64,000 nt of DNA from Candidatus Nitrosopumilus sp. (GCA_016125975.1 JAEFCZ010000003.1:1-64000), one strand, 5' to 3'. Shown: positions 1-8,279, counted from the stretch's first letter. Translations and numbers: made by a program. Notes: a model not told the origin generated them from the sequence alone.

Positions 1-1384
1 CGTCAGGATCTTCAGGTGGCTTAACAAATCCACCTTTAATTGGATCAGGTGGTGGAATATTTTTTGATCTTCCCATTCCAATTGTAGTAATGATTACTGA
101 TGATAAAATGATAAAGAATATGATTTGTGGATATGCTTCAGCATTTGGTAGACCCATAGTTATTGGATATGTTGCAAGTACTGCTGCAGCTAACCCTCTA
201 GGAATCATAGAGTTTGTAACAGCTTTATCCAATTTGGAGAATCTGTTTGTTAATGTTACTTTTGCAACAATTCCTCTTCCAAAGAATACTGCAATTGTTA
301 TCAAAATTCCAAATATCATGTATTCTATTTGTCCAAAACTTGCCATTAATCCAACAAACACAAAGAAAAATGCCCTTACCAAAAATGTTAGTTGATTATG
401 AGTTGGATCATCCATCTCAATTCTTGGTAGTTTAAATCTGAGAATTCGTGCTAGATGATTTTTGTTTCCTAACATCAAACCAAATACCAGTGCAGTTAAA
501 GCACCTGACTCTCCAAATGAGTTTGCCAAGAAGAATAATACAAACAAAATTCCTAGTGTAAGCATGTAAGCATGTTGAGCATTTCCAAGTTTTGTTGAAA
601 CATACATCCAAGGTATTCCAACACCAAATCCAAGAACTAAACCTACAACAACTGCTCTTCCAATAGTTTCTTGTAATATCTGTAAATCAAATGTTCCTGC
701 AAGAACTGCTTCAAATAGAATGAATGCTACTATGGTAGCCAAAATATCAGTTAATGCTGATTCAAAACTTAGCATTGACTTTGTTTCTTCTGAAATTTTG
801 ACATTTCTAACCAACCCAAATACAATTGCTGAACTACTTCCTCCAACAATTGATCCTAATAGGATACTCTCTAACCAGAGCCATCCTAATGCATAATGAG
901 CTGCAATTGAAATCATTGCAACTGATAAAATAAAACCGAGAATAGCTAGTGTTGATGAAAAATGAGCGGTTCTTATTACATGTTTGATATCCAAATTCAA
1001 TCCGCCATCAAACATAATGATAATCAATGCTAATGCTGCAAAATATGGAACTACTTGAATCACAGCTTCTGGTTGAATCAAACCAAGAACTGGTCCTATA
1101 ATTACTCCAAGAACCATTAAGAATGCAACATCAGGAATTCCTGTTCTTTTGAAAAATGCTTCACCTGCAACACCAAGAAAGATAACAACTCCTGCTGCAA
1201 GTAAAATTACATGAGCTGGAGCAATGAAACCATCTTGAGTAGATAGTGTACCAACTGAGTTTTGTAGTTCTGCAAATTTTTCAAAAATAAAACTTGAATC
1301 AAAATTAGCTAATGGAGTTTCACTAATCTGACCTCCAATCAAATTCAAAATAGACAATACTACGGAATTCACTTCTGATTGCAT
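1..1384 (-). CDS. Na+/H+ (cation:proton) antiporter, CPA1/NhaP-like, partial
   Basis: A continuous minus-strand reading frame begins with ATG at 1384 and runs off the left edge, giving about 461 residues with no stop. Translation shows a soluble N-terminal stretch of about 60 residues, then many hydrophobic segments. These include the motif MFDGGLNLDIKH and an SFESALTDI segment resembling the FESxxND ion-site motif of NhaP-type exchangers. The family exchanges Na+ (or K+) for H+ across the membrane. The hydrophobic core seems complete and the frame ends in a Pro-rich cytoplasmic segment, so only the C-terminal tail lies outside the window. Ion specificity cannot be read from the sequence. Confidence 0.88.
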   Translation of the reverse strand, partial: MQSEVNSVVLSILNLIGGQISETPLANFDSSFIFEKFAELQNSVGTLSTQDGFIAPAHVILLAAGVVIFLGVAGEAFFKRTGIPDVAFLMVLGVIIGPVLGLIQPEAVIQVVPYFAALALIIIMFDGGLNLDIKHVIRTAHFSSTLAILGFILSVAMISIAAHYALGWLWLESILLGSIVGGSSSAIVFGLVRNVKISEETKSMLSFESALTDILATIVAFILFEAVLAGTFDLQILQETIGRAVVVGLVLGFGVGIPWMYVSTKLGNAQHAYMLTLGILFVLFFLANSFGESGALTALVFGLMLGNKNHLARILRFKLPRIEMDDPTHNQLTFLVRAFFFVFVGLMASFGQIEYMIFGILITIAVFFGRGIVAKVTLTNRFSKLDKAVTNSMIPRGLAAAVLATYPITMGLPNAEAYPQIIFFIILSSVIITTIGMGRSKNIPPPDPIKGGFVKPPEDPD

Positions 1385-1488
1385 CTCAATATCTTCGGAT
1401 AAAAATTAAACTAGATTTGGTTGAGTATTTTAGGCTCAGCAGTTGATTTTAGATACACATTAAATCAACTAAAATATAATTTTCTTAC

Positions 1489-2031
1489 TTGAGTGGTACT
1501 GAAACATTACGTGAAGATCATAAACAAATTCGCCGATTAGAAAAAGTCATCATAAAATGCTATACAGAACTTTACGCAGGAAAAAATATTCCTTTTTCTG
1601 ATATTGATAAAATTACATTAATTATTGAAGAATTTCTGGATTCTATTCATTACTCTAGAGAAGAAGACTCCTATTTTCCATGTGTTGCAACCTATGATCA
1701 TCTAAAACAAGAGATTAGAGGATTACTAATTGAACATGAATTTTCCAGAAGAATTGCTCTACAAATCAAAAAACATCTCAAAAGATGGAAGGAAGGAGAA
1801 GATGCAAGAGAGCCTGTTGCAAGATATCTAAAGACATACTCTGTTTATCTTATGGATCATATGAATAAGGAAGAAGACTTCTTTGATAAAGCAGAAGCTG
1901 AAGTTTTGTCTAGAGAAGAAGAGAATGATATGTATGAACAATTTAGATCGGTCATGACAATTTCCAAAAAAATGGAAGATATGATTAAAGAGATTGAATA
2001 TTTAGAAAATCAATCTTGGGTTCAAAATTAA
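1489..2031 (+). CDS. Hemerythrin-like HHE cation-binding protein
   Basis: The 180-residue, mostly helical, charged protein carries a hemerythrin-like ligand set: H11 (REDHKQ), H54 and E58 (HYSREE), H83 (EHEF) and H124 with E128 (DHMNKEED). This family binds a di-iron centre and is linked to oxygen, NO or iron sensing and storage. No extra DNA-binding or membrane part is visible, so it is a stand-alone soluble domain. The start is TTG at 1489, 105 bp after the divergent antiporter start. The physiological ligand is not predictable. Confidence 0.82.
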   Translation: MSGTETLREDHKQIRRLEKVIIKCYTELYAGKNIPFSDIDKITLIIEEFLDSIHYSREEDSYFPCVATYDHLKQEIRGLLIEHEFSRRIALQIKKHLKRWKEGEDAREPVARYLKTYSVYLMDHMNKEEDFFDKAEAEVLSREEENDMYEQFRSVMTISKKMEDMIKEIEYLENQSWVQN

Positions 2032-2068
2032 CGTAAGCTCTTTATGGGCTGATTGACATTTTTCTCAC

Positions 2069-2584
2069 ATGAAGCCTTTTGTTCTTTGGATGACTGGTCT
2101 TCCATGTTCCGGAAAGACTACCATCGTAAAAGATTTGCAAAAAGATATTCCAAATTTGGCAATGCTTGATGGAGATGAACTAAGAGAATGGTTTTCTCCA
2201 AAAGACTTTTCAAAAGCGGGCCGAGATGAGCATAACAAAAAGGTCGCTCACTTAGCAAAACTCTTGTTAAAACATGGTGTTCCAAGTGCAGTATCTCTAG
2301 TTTCACCATATCTTGAGAACAGAGAAAATGCCAGGGAGATTATTGATGCAGGTGATCAGTTTGCAGAATGCTATGTTAAGTGTTCATTAGAAAAATGTGA
2401 GGAACGGGATGTCAAAGGCATGTATGCTAAGGCAAGAAAGGGAGAAATCAAAGGATTTACAGGTATTGACGATCCTTATGAAGCTCCTGAAAAAGCAGAT
2501 CTAATAGTAGATACTGAGTATGAACCACTTTCAGATAGTGCAAACAAAGTAAAGGATTTTCTTAAATCAAGAAATCTACTCTAA
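2069..2584 (+). CDS. cysC: Adenylylsulfate (APS) kinase
   Basis: Transfers phosphate from ATP to the 3'-OH of APS, making PAPS. The Walker A loop GLPCSGKTT lies at residues 10-18, followed by DGDELREWFS and GRDEHNKKVAHLAKLLLKHG, both typical of APS kinases, and an active-site-like SLVSPY segment. Length (171 aa) is normal for the single-domain enzyme. It meets the CysQ-like phosphatase tail to tail with a 9-bp overlap. Sulfate adenylyltransferase and the reductase lie about 20 kb away in this window, so sulfate activation is split over two loci. Confidence 0.93.
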   Translation: MKPFVLWMTGLPCSGKTTIVKDLQKDIPNLAMLDGDELREWFSPKDFSKAGRDEHNKKVAHLAKLLLKHGVPSAVSLVSPYLENRENAREIIDAGDQFAECYVKCSLEKCEERDVKGMYAKARKGEIKGFTGIDDPYEAPEKADLIVDTEYEPLSDSANKVKDFLKSRNLL

Positions 2585-3391
2585 TTTTTTAAATTCATCA
2601 ACAATTGTTTGATGAATAATTTTGTTTGTAACTAATATTCCATTTTGATGATGTACTTCTTTGTTATTGTATGTGATATCATTTCCTAATATATCTGTCA
2701 TTTTTCCACCTGCTTCAGAAATAATACAATATGATGCTGCAGTATCCCATTCTTTCATTTTATTTGTAGTTGTGATGTATGCTTCAGCTTCACCTGATGC
2801 AATCTTTCCAACTTTTAATGAACTACCAATACTTGTAAAATCTTCTATACCTAATTTTTTGATAAATGATTTTTCTTTATCTGATAAATGATGTCTTGAT
2901 CCCACAGTTCTACATTTTGAAAGATCATTTGTTTTAGTTACTGAAATTTTTCTCCATTCTCCATTAGAATGTCTAAATGCACCACTTTCTTCTTGAGCAA
3001 CAAATAATGTGTTTTCAGTGGGCCAGGCAATTACTCCTAGAATTGGTTTTTTATTTTTTACAAGTGCAATCATTACTGTAAATTCTCCAGTTTTATCAAT
3101 AAAATCAGATGTACCATCTAATGGATCCACTATCCAAATTGTTTCTTTTAGAAGTCTATTTTGATCATCTTTATCCTCTTCTGATAATATATCGTATTGC
3201 GATTGGGATAAGATTTTTTTAATTATCTCATTACTTTTTAAATCAGCTTCAGTAATTGGTGAATCATCTTTTTTTGTAAATTCCTCAAATTCTCCTTGAT
3301 AAATCTCTAATATTGCATTTCCTGCCTCATTTGCTGCCTTTATGGCAATATCTAATTCAGGATTTTTGTTAATTATTGGTATGTTTTGCAA
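2576..3391 (-). CDS. cysQ: 3'(2'),5'-bisphosphate nucleotidase / inositol monophosphatase family protein
   Basis: Belongs to the Mg2+/Li+-dependent phosphatase superfamily. Metal-site motifs are present in order: SPITEADLKSNE (about residue 45), LSEEDKDD (about 70), WIVDPLDGTSDF (about 86-97) and EWDTAASYCIISEAGG (about 216-231). CysQ members hydrolyse PAP to AMP, clearing the by-product of PAPS use. The position beside APS kinase supports that role over inositol phosphatase. Length (271 aa) is typical. The exact substrate is an inference from context. Confidence 0.85.
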   Translation of the reverse strand: MQNIPIINKNPELDIAIKAANEAGNAILEIYQGEFEEFTKKDDSPITEADLKSNEIIKKILSQSQYDILSEEDKDDQNRLLKETIWIVDPLDGTSDFIDKTGEFTVMIALVKNKKPILGVIAWPTENTLFVAQEESGAFRHSNGEWRKISVTKTNDLSKCRTVGSRHHLSDKEKSFIKKLGIEDFTSIGSSLKVGKIASGEAEAYITTTNKMKEWDTAASYCIISEAGGKMTDILGNDITYNNKEVHHQNGILVTNKIIHQTIVDEFKKLE

Positions 3392-3400
3392 TATTATCTC

Positions 3401-3610
3401 TTAAGTTGTAAGTTCTGGCTTTAATGTCCAAACTACTCCAAGTGCAATAAATGGAATAGAAATAATTCCAATAATTCCCAGAATTGTGAAAAATTGAGAT
3501 TCTGAAACTAGTGGATTGTTTATAATCCAAGGAAGTGGTAATGATACGATAATCCAAATAATTCCTAATAATATAATCAACTTCGCTTTTGCTTTTCTAT
3601 CTTTCATCAT
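3401..3610 (-). CDS. Small two-helix membrane protein, unknown function
   Basis: A 69-residue protein with two hydrophobic segments, at about residues 10-30 (LIILLGIIWIIVSLPLPWII) and 40-62 (FFTILGIIGIISIPFIALGV). It has a positively charged N-terminus (MMKDRKAKAK), suggesting a cytoplasmic N-terminus. It lies between the CysQ-like gene and a short-chain dehydrogenase on the same strand, so it may be co-transcribed with the former. I do not recognise the family. Confidence 0.6.
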   Translation of the reverse strand: MMKDRKAKAKLIILLGIIWIIVSLPLPWIINNPLVSESQFFTILGIIGIISIPFIALGVVWTLKPELTT

Positions 3611-3648
3611 AATTCATTCTCCTCAGGTGCTATTAAATTCATGTGAAT

Positions 3649-4404
3649 TTACTTTGTAGATTCCCCTCCATCTACTGCTAGAATTGCTCCTGTAATCCAT
3701 GATGCATCATCTGATGCAAAATATAGTACAGCTTTTGCAACTTCTTCAGGCTTGCCCATTCTTCCTAGTGGATGTTCAGCATCCATAAAGTCTCTATCTT
3801 TTTGAGTTTTAACAAATGGTTTTGTCATATCAGTATCTACTACTCCTGGACAAATACAGTTTACTCTAATTTTGTCTTTGGAATATTCAAGGGCCCAACA
3901 TTTTGTTAGTACAATTAATGCTGCTTTAGTTGCTGAATATGCATCTGCATTAAATCCTTGATATGCTTTTAGTCCCGCATCTGATGAAATGTTAATTATT
4001 GAACCAGATGTTTTTTGCAAATGAGGAATTGCTTCTTTTGTAACTCTGAATTGCCCTGTAAGATTTACATCTAAAACCTCATTCCAATCTTCTTCTTCAA
4101 TCTCATGTAATTTTTTAATTTTAGGAAAAACCCCTGCATTGTTTACAAGAATATCTAATCTACCAAATTTCTCAATTGTTTTTTTTACTGCATTTTTTAC
4201 ATCATTGGTTTTTCTAACATCAGCTATTATTGCAAATGAATTAGAAATTTCAGAAGATGATTTTTCTAATCGCTTTTGATCTTTTCCTGTGATTACTACA
4301 CTAGCCCCATTTTCTGACAAAATTTTTGCAGTAGCAAATCCAATTCCTCTACTTCCACCAGTTACTAAAGCAACTTTTCCTGATAAACTCAATAGCTTTA
4401 GCAT
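3649..4404 (-). CDS. Short-chain dehydrogenase/reductase (FabG-like)
   Basis: A classical SDR of 251 residues: nucleotide-binding TGGSRGIG near the N-terminus (about 16-23), NNAG at about 88-91, a Ser of the INISSD segment, catalytic YSATK and the C-terminal ITGAILAVDGG signature. The family oxidises or reduces alcohols and ketones with NAD(P)(H). FabG-like reductase and sugar dehydrogenase are both possible. Its promoter must lie in the 4405-4520 gap, next to the structured RNA candidate, which is on the opposite strand. Confidence 0.85.
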   Translation of the reverse strand: MLKLLSLSGKVALVTGGSRGIGFATAKILSENGASVVITGKDQKRLEKSSSEISNSFAIIADVRKTNDVKNAVKKTIEKFGRLDILVNNAGVFPKIKKLHEIEEEDWNEVLDVNLTGQFRVTKEAIPHLQKTSGSIINISSDAGLKAYQGFNADAYSATKAALIVLTKCWALEYSKDKIRVNCICPGVVDTDMTKPFVKTQKDRDFMDAEHPLGRMGKPEEVAKAVLYFASDDASWITGAILAVDGGESTK

Positions 4405-4493
4405 AAAAATTCGTAATTTATAGATCGATTTTTATGAAATAGGAATAAAATATTTCAATAATTAAAGAATTATTTGTAATTTATCACATGAAC

Positions 4494-4503
4494 TATTAAA
4501 TAG
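4494..4503 (+). promoter_or_regulatory. TATA-like box upstream of the structured RNA
   Basis: TATTAAATAG is centred at about 4498, which is 26 bp before about 4524, where the GC-rich folded RNA begins. This is the archaeal TATA-to-start distance. It supports independent transcription of the plus strand. Confidence 0.5.
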
Positions 4504-4523
4504 TTGAAGTTCCTATATTATTT

Positions 4524-4660
4524 AATGCCGAAGGATATAATTCCTATCGACTAAATCGCGTAACCCCGCAGAACGATAAAGGCAATCAAGCGCTAAGGTC
4601 GTTTGACAATGAGAGGGAATCTCTCAAAGTTCTGCAATGAAGGGGATTACGCCTCTTTTA
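4524..4660 (+). ncRNA. Structured non-coding RNA candidate (about 130 nt)
   Basis: A GC-rich block in an AT-rich gap that folds by eye into a compact design. The 5' hairpin pairs 4529-4535 with 4542-4549 (bulged A4546). The outer stem pairs 4558-4567 with 4642-4652 (10 bp, bulged A4646). It continues, after a 6-nt bulge on the 3' side (4636-4641), into 4568-4574 with 4629-4635 (7 bp). Two hairpins sit inside: 4586-4592 with 4600-4606, and 4610-4615 with 4621-4626. A T-rich tail (CTCTTTTAATTTT) follows. It matches no motif I know for tRNA, 5S, RNase P, SRP or C/D guide RNA. Plus strand is preferred because of the TATA box and T-run. Its tail overlaps the stop of the facing gene. Confidence 0.65.
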
Positions 4661-5086
4661 ATTTTGTAAAATATCTACAGATACTGAACCCATTACATTT
4701 CCATTTGGATTAATGTTAATTGAGACTCGTTGATCTTCTAAAATTGTAATTTTATTTTCTCCAAGATATTTCCATGTGTAATATTCAGAAATTCCTGTTT
4801 TATGTAGGGTATTTTTCAATTGGAAATCTTCAGAAAATTTTATACTGTAACCATCTAATGAAATTGATAAAATCTCAGGGCTGCTTCCATTTGGAACAAA
4901 TCTGAAATAATATTCACCATTTTTAATATCAAAAGATTCAGTATAAATTCCATTTTCATACAATTGCGGATCTGCTAACGTTACATGAAATGCAATATTG
5001 TCATTTTTCTCAGATGAATCTAAAGACATTACTGCAAAAATCCCAATAATTATTACAATGGGAATAATAATGATTTTCTTATTCAT
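4658..5086 (-). CDS. Membrane-anchored extracytoplasmic protein, unknown function
   Basis: A 142-residue protein with a Lys-rich start followed by one strongly hydrophobic segment (about residues 5-21, IIIIPIVIIIGIFAVMSL). The remainder is polar and beta-rich, with alternating aromatic residues (YYFRFVPNG, YYTWKYLG). The layout suggests a signal anchor and an external beta-sandwich domain. Its stop codon touches the 3' end of the structured RNA on the other strand. No family recognised. Confidence 0.6.
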   Translation of the reverse strand: MNKKIIIIPIVIIIGIFAVMSLDSSEKNDNIAFHVTLADPQLYENGIYTESFDIKNGEYYFRFVPNGSSPEILSISLDGYSIKFSEDFQLKNTLHKTGISEYYTWKYLGENKITILEDQRVSININPNGNVMGSVSVDILQN

Positions 5087-5123
5087 AAAAATAATTTAAG
5101 AATTCCATTATAAAAATAAATTT

Positions 5124-5675
5124 CTAATTATCTCTAATCTTTTTTGTTAGTATTTCTAATTTTTCAAGTTGTTCTAAAACCCATGAATCATTTATCAAAT
5201 TCATGATTTCTTCCATTTTGAATAATTTTGGGGTAGTCATCCCTTCTTCAAAATCATACAATTTGATAATCCTGTTTTTGACATTTTCAGTTTCTATTTT
5301 TTTGTTATGTGCAAAATTATGTGCAAAATCATTTCTAATTTCTCTAATCTCATTTAGCTTTTGTTGAATCTTTATTCTTGTTTTCTCATCAATCTCTTTT
5401 TTGAAATATTGGTGATTTTTCATTATTCTTGATATCCAAACTATTTTTGTTCCAAAGGATGCAGTACGATCTTCATCAAATACTGTTTTTGCCCATAATG
5501 GAAAATCATTCTTGTCTCGTAAAAATAAATCTGAAATTATTACAGTAAGTGTTGAATCTAATACTGAAACATAGCTAAGAAAATTACCTCTTATTCGATT
5601 TACTAAATTGACATATTCTTTGTCTGTTAACTCTTTGGAATTATCTGGTAAATCAAAACCAAAAGATTCGCTCAT
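5124..5675 (-). CDS. HEPN-like helical protein, unknown function
   Basis: A 183-residue alpha-helical protein. At about residue 118 it carries RNDFAHN, matching the Rx4-6H motif of HEPN-domain ribonucleases, directly followed by a second FAHN. Upstream helices (NRIRGNFLSYVSVLDSTLTVIISDLF) resemble the first half of HEPN-type folds in which catalytic residues lie on the last helix. HEPN proteins serve in toxin-antitoxin and defence systems and in RNA processing. No partner such as a nucleotidyltransferase is adjacent. The call rests on one motif plus predicted helicity. Confidence 0.5.
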   Translation of the reverse strand: MSESFGFDLPDNSKELTDKEYVNLVNRIRGNFLSYVSVLDSTLTVIISDLFLRDKNDFPLWAKTVFDEDRTASFGTKIVWISRIMKNHQYFKKEIDEKTRIKIQQKLNEIREIRNDFAHNFAHNKKIETENVKNRIIKLYDFEEGMTTPKLFKMEEIMNLINDSWVLEQLEKLEILTKKIRDN

Positions 5676-5788
5676 GAGTTATGCCTAGAAAAATAGTAAA
5701 TAGATTTTTGGTTTTTGTTAGTGAAGTTACACATGCTGTGAATCATTCTTTACACCTGAAATTAAGTACATTTTCCTAAACCAAAACT

Positions 5789-6436
5789 ATGGCTAATTTG
5801 AGTAACAAGTGGACAAAACCACCTACTACTAGCATTGGTGATAAAATCAGTGATACTGTAAAGCCAAAAGGTGCTCTAAAACCACGAGTACAAGAAGGAG
5901 TCAAAAGATTACGATTACAGATTCAAAAATTAGATAAAATGTTGTCTGGATTAAAAGAACGTGATGGACAACTATTTGCAAGAATTGTAGAGGCAACCCA
6001 AAAACACGATACTCAAACAAGCAAAGTTTTAGGAAATGAACTAGCAGAAATTAGAAAAGTTATCAAAATTATGAGTAGCGCAAGAGTCGCTCTTGAACAA
6101 ATTGAATTACGATTAACAACATTTAGTGATCTTGGAGATACTGTAGTAGCTATCATGCCAACAATGGGATTAATGAAGAATCTCAAATCATCATTAGGTA
6201 AAGTAATGCCTGGAGCAGAAGCTGAAATTGGTCAGATGGCTGAAATGCTAGGCGGATTTATGACTGAGAGTTTCTCAGGTGACGCAGCATTTGGAACAGA
6301 TGAAACAACAAACGCTGAATCTGATGCAATACTCAAAGAAGCTGCAGCAGTAGCAGAAAGTTCTGCAGGACAAATGTTCCCATCAGTTCCAGCTGAATCA
6401 ACAGCATCTACAGAATCAACATCAAAATTTTACTAG
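5789..6436 (+). CDS. CdvB/ESCRT-III (Snf7-like) cell-division protein paralog 1
   Basis: A 215-residue helical protein that aligns well by eye with the protein at 32499-33149. Both share KPxGALKPRxQ, a long basic helix, ERDxQLFxRxV, the NELAEIRKV segment and LTTxxDLGD. This is the Snf7-type core that polymerises at the division neck in archaea with the Cdv system. Like the other copy, it ends in a flexible acidic tail with an AAAVAES segment and a FPSVP motif. No winged-helix CdvA-binding domain is visible, so it resembles CdvB1/B2-type paralogs. It converges on a coiled-coil gene ending at 6471. Confidence 0.88.
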   Translation: MANLSNKWTKPPTTSIGDKISDTVKPKGALKPRVQEGVKRLRLQIQKLDKMLSGLKERDGQLFARIVEATQKHDTQTSKVLGNELAEIRKVIKIMSSARVALEQIELRLTTFSDLGDTVVAIMPTMGLMKNLKSSLGKVMPGAEAEIGQMAEMLGGFMTESFSGDAAFGTDETTNAESDAILKEAAAVAESSAGQMFPSVPAESTASTESTSKFY

Positions 6437-6470
6437 AAAAATAAATTATTTTTTTGAAAATCTTAGAAAA

Positions 6471-6941
6471 TTACTCTGAAGAATCTCGAGATTCTTTTAT
6501 CTTTCTTACTCGACTACCTTCATCATCAATAATTCTATCAACCCCTGATAATTTTTCTCGTAAATTATTGATTATAGAACCAACCTCATCAACTTCTGAT
6601 TCTACTTGCTTTCTCTTTTCAGCAAGTTCTGAAATTCCTCTATTCTCTTCTTCAATATACTCACTAACCTTTTGGAGTTTCTCTTTGAGATTCTTGATAT
6701 CTACTGATTCTTCTTCAATATCTTTTTCAAGTAATGTTCGTTTATCTTTGAGATTTTTAATCATTAAACCGACATAATCAATTGCCTCTTCAAGCTGGGC
6801 ACGTTTTCCCATTAATTCTCCAATTCCAATCTGACTTGAAGTTTCAACAACAGTAGATTCTGGAGCCTCTTCTGTAGTATTTTCTTCAGGTCTTTCTTCT
6901 ACCATTTCTCCACCCTCTTCTTTCTTGAATTTATCAAACAT
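6471..6941 (-). CDS. Coiled-coil protein, unknown function
   Basis: A 156-residue highly charged protein. Residues 1-35 are acidic and low-complexity (EGGEMVEERPEENTTEEAPE). Residues 45-150 form long heptad-like coiled coils with repeated motifs of the type IxNLxxKxxxLExDI. The gene faces CdvB with only 34 bp between the stops. The coiled coil recalls CdvA, but the PRC-barrel domain that defines CdvA is absent. A link to cell division is only suggested by position. Confidence 0.65.
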   Translation of the reverse strand: MFDKFKKEEGGEMVEERPEENTTEEAPESTVVETSSQIGIGELMGKRAQLEEAIDYVGLMIKNLKDKRTLLEKDIEEESVDIKNLKEKLQKVSEYIEEENRGISELAEKRKQVESEVDEVGSIINNLREKLSGVDRIIDDEGSRVRKIKESRDSSE

Positions 6942-6980
6942 TTTATGATTTACTTTTCAAAATGGGAATAAAAAGTTACT

Positions 6981-7079
6981 ATGAATCTCAAAGCTGACAA
7001 GGTGAATGATTTTTACTCAAAAAAAGGAAAAATGGGTGATTATCTCACCGAAATTGTGTTTTTGAACTCTTGGTTATAA
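6981..7079 (+). CDS. Small ORF, 32 aa
   Basis: ATG at 6981 opens a 32-residue frame (MNLKADKVNDFYSKKGKMGD at its start) ending with TAA at 7077-7079. An A-rich stretch lies just upstream of the ATG. It sits in the gap between the divergent coiled-coil start (6941) and the secreted protein's stop (7092). The mix of charged and hydrophobic residues looks protein-like, but the length makes chance plausible. Confidence 0.25.
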   Translation: MNLKADKVNDFYSKKGKMGDYLTEIVFLNSWL

Positions 7080-7091
7080 TCAACTGATTTT

Positions 7092-7682
7092 TCAAAATGG
7101 GTATTCTCCAATCTGAAGAAATTTGATATTTTGACCCATCTCAGGATTTACTCCAGAATTAAAGAAAACTTCAAAGACATTCTCATTTTCAGAAATCTTT
7201 CCAGAAAATACAACTTTGTAACTGAGATCCTCATCTGAGGCAGTTCCATGCATAACTACATGGGAACCATTGGATTTTCCACTTAATTCTAGGTCAAACT
7301 CTTTTTCTTCAAGACTTAGGACTCCATTAGTTGATATCTCCCACAAGTCTTGTCCGACCTTTATTGCCTTTCCATCAAAGAGAGTAATTCCAACATTATA
7401 GGCCTTGTAATTCATTATTGCCCATCCTGATGTTTCAATAGATAGCATTCTCTGCATATCTTCTTTCGAAGTATCTGATGGCAAGGCATAACGTTGGACT
7501 TCGAGCTCTCCATCAACCACTTTTTCAGTTAGAATTACTTCAAGTCCATCTTTTTTGGAACTTCCTTTTGGCTCGTACACACCAGTATTATCTGCAAACG
7601 AGTAGGTTACAGATATTGGAGATGCACCAAGCATCAAAAGAACAGCAATAACACCAATAGTTCTGTTTTGGGGTTTTACCAT
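7092..7682 (-). CDS. Secreted protein, unknown function
   Basis: A 196-residue protein starting with a clear signal peptide: basic residues, then a hydrophobic run (about 9-28, TIGVIAVLLMLGASPISVTY) ending near SFADN. The mature part contains beta-rich segments and no cysteine pattern. No domain is recognised. It is expressed away from the operon that starts at 7989. Confidence 0.65.
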   Translation of the reverse strand: MVKPQNRTIGVIAVLLMLGASPISVTYSFADNTGVYEPKGSSKKDGLEVILTEKVVDGELEVQRYALPSDTSKEDMQRMLSIETSGWAIMNYKAYNVGITLFDGKAIKVGQDLWEISTNGVLSLEEKEFDLELSGKSNGSHVVMHGTASDEDLSYKVVFSGKISENENVFEVFFNSGVNPEMGQNIKFLQIGEYPF

Positions 7683-7988
7683 AAAGCATACACATCAAAA
7701 TGATAGATTAGGAACGGACAGGAAACATTCTGTTCTTTATATGGTAAATTCCTCCAAAATCTCTCAAATTATGATATTTTACTCCAAATTTTCAAAAAAT
7801 TTGTTTTTTGCAAGAAAACTGGCATTTTTCACACAAAAAACTACGCATAAAATCTCTAGGAATTTTCTTCCCCGCAACGATTTTGCGAAAAATTAACCAA
7901 TTTTCCAAGCTAAAATGGCGTTCCGCTTTGCGTTCCGCTATAGTGTTTCAAAACATTCCTCAATAACTAATTGATTGTATACTATACC
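7683..7988. other. Divergent intergenic region, about 300 bp
   Basis: Separates the secreted-protein gene from the winged-helix operon. It is AT-rich up to about 7860, then becomes richer in GC, ending in a 12-bp tandem repeat. I see no coding frame worth calling. It should hold both divergent promoters. Confidence 0.5.
7918..7941. repeat. 12-bp tandem repeat upstream of the winged-helix operon
   Basis: GCGTTCCGCT occurs at 7918-7927 and again at 7930-7939, giving a 12-bp period (third bases after each copy TT and AT). It lies about 50-70 bp before the ATG of the regulator at 7989. The GC-rich content stands out from the surroundings. It could be a binding site for a transcription factor. 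Confidence 0.45.
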
Positions 7989-8276
7989 ATGTCAAAACAA
8001 CAATACAGGTCCGAAATGGGCATAATGGGTGATATCCTAAACGTTACTGCTGATGGTGGTCGTGAGGGAATCATTGTATCTGCAATATCTCGCAAAGCCA
8101 ACCTATCTCACTATGCAGTACTAGACAAATGTGAGAAACTGGTAGAAGCAGGCTTAGTCGAGTCTGTCAAAAATGACAGAAATAGAGTCTTTCAAATTAC
8201 TGAAAAAGGACTTCAGTTTTTCCAAGAATTCAAGAGATTTCAAGGACTTGTGGAGAGCATGAACCTAAGGTATTAG
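7989..8276 (+). CDS. Winged helix-turn-helix transcriptional regulator
   Basis: A 95-residue single-domain DNA-binding protein. The helix-turn-helix lies at about residues 26-60 (ISRKANLSHYAVLDKCEKLV) and the wing at ESVKNDRNRVFQITEKG. This is the small wHTH type common in thaumarchaea (HTH_45-like). I chose ATG 7989 over TTG 7971 because the fold begins soon after and a TATA-like stretch overlaps the upstream codons. The stop lies 3 bp before the next gene, so the two are one transcript. Confidence 0.8.
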   Translation: MSKQQYRSEMGIMGDILNVTADGGREGIIVSAISRKANLSHYAVLDKCEKLVEAGLVESVKNDRNRVFQITEKGLQFFQEFKRFQGLVESMNLRY

Positions 8277-8279
8277 CCA

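Noticed and set aside
4524..4660. Identification of the structured RNA as 5S rRNA, RNase P RNA or a tRNA
   Set aside because: Length is near 5S, but the conserved 5S loops, RNase P CR elements and a cloverleaf are not found.
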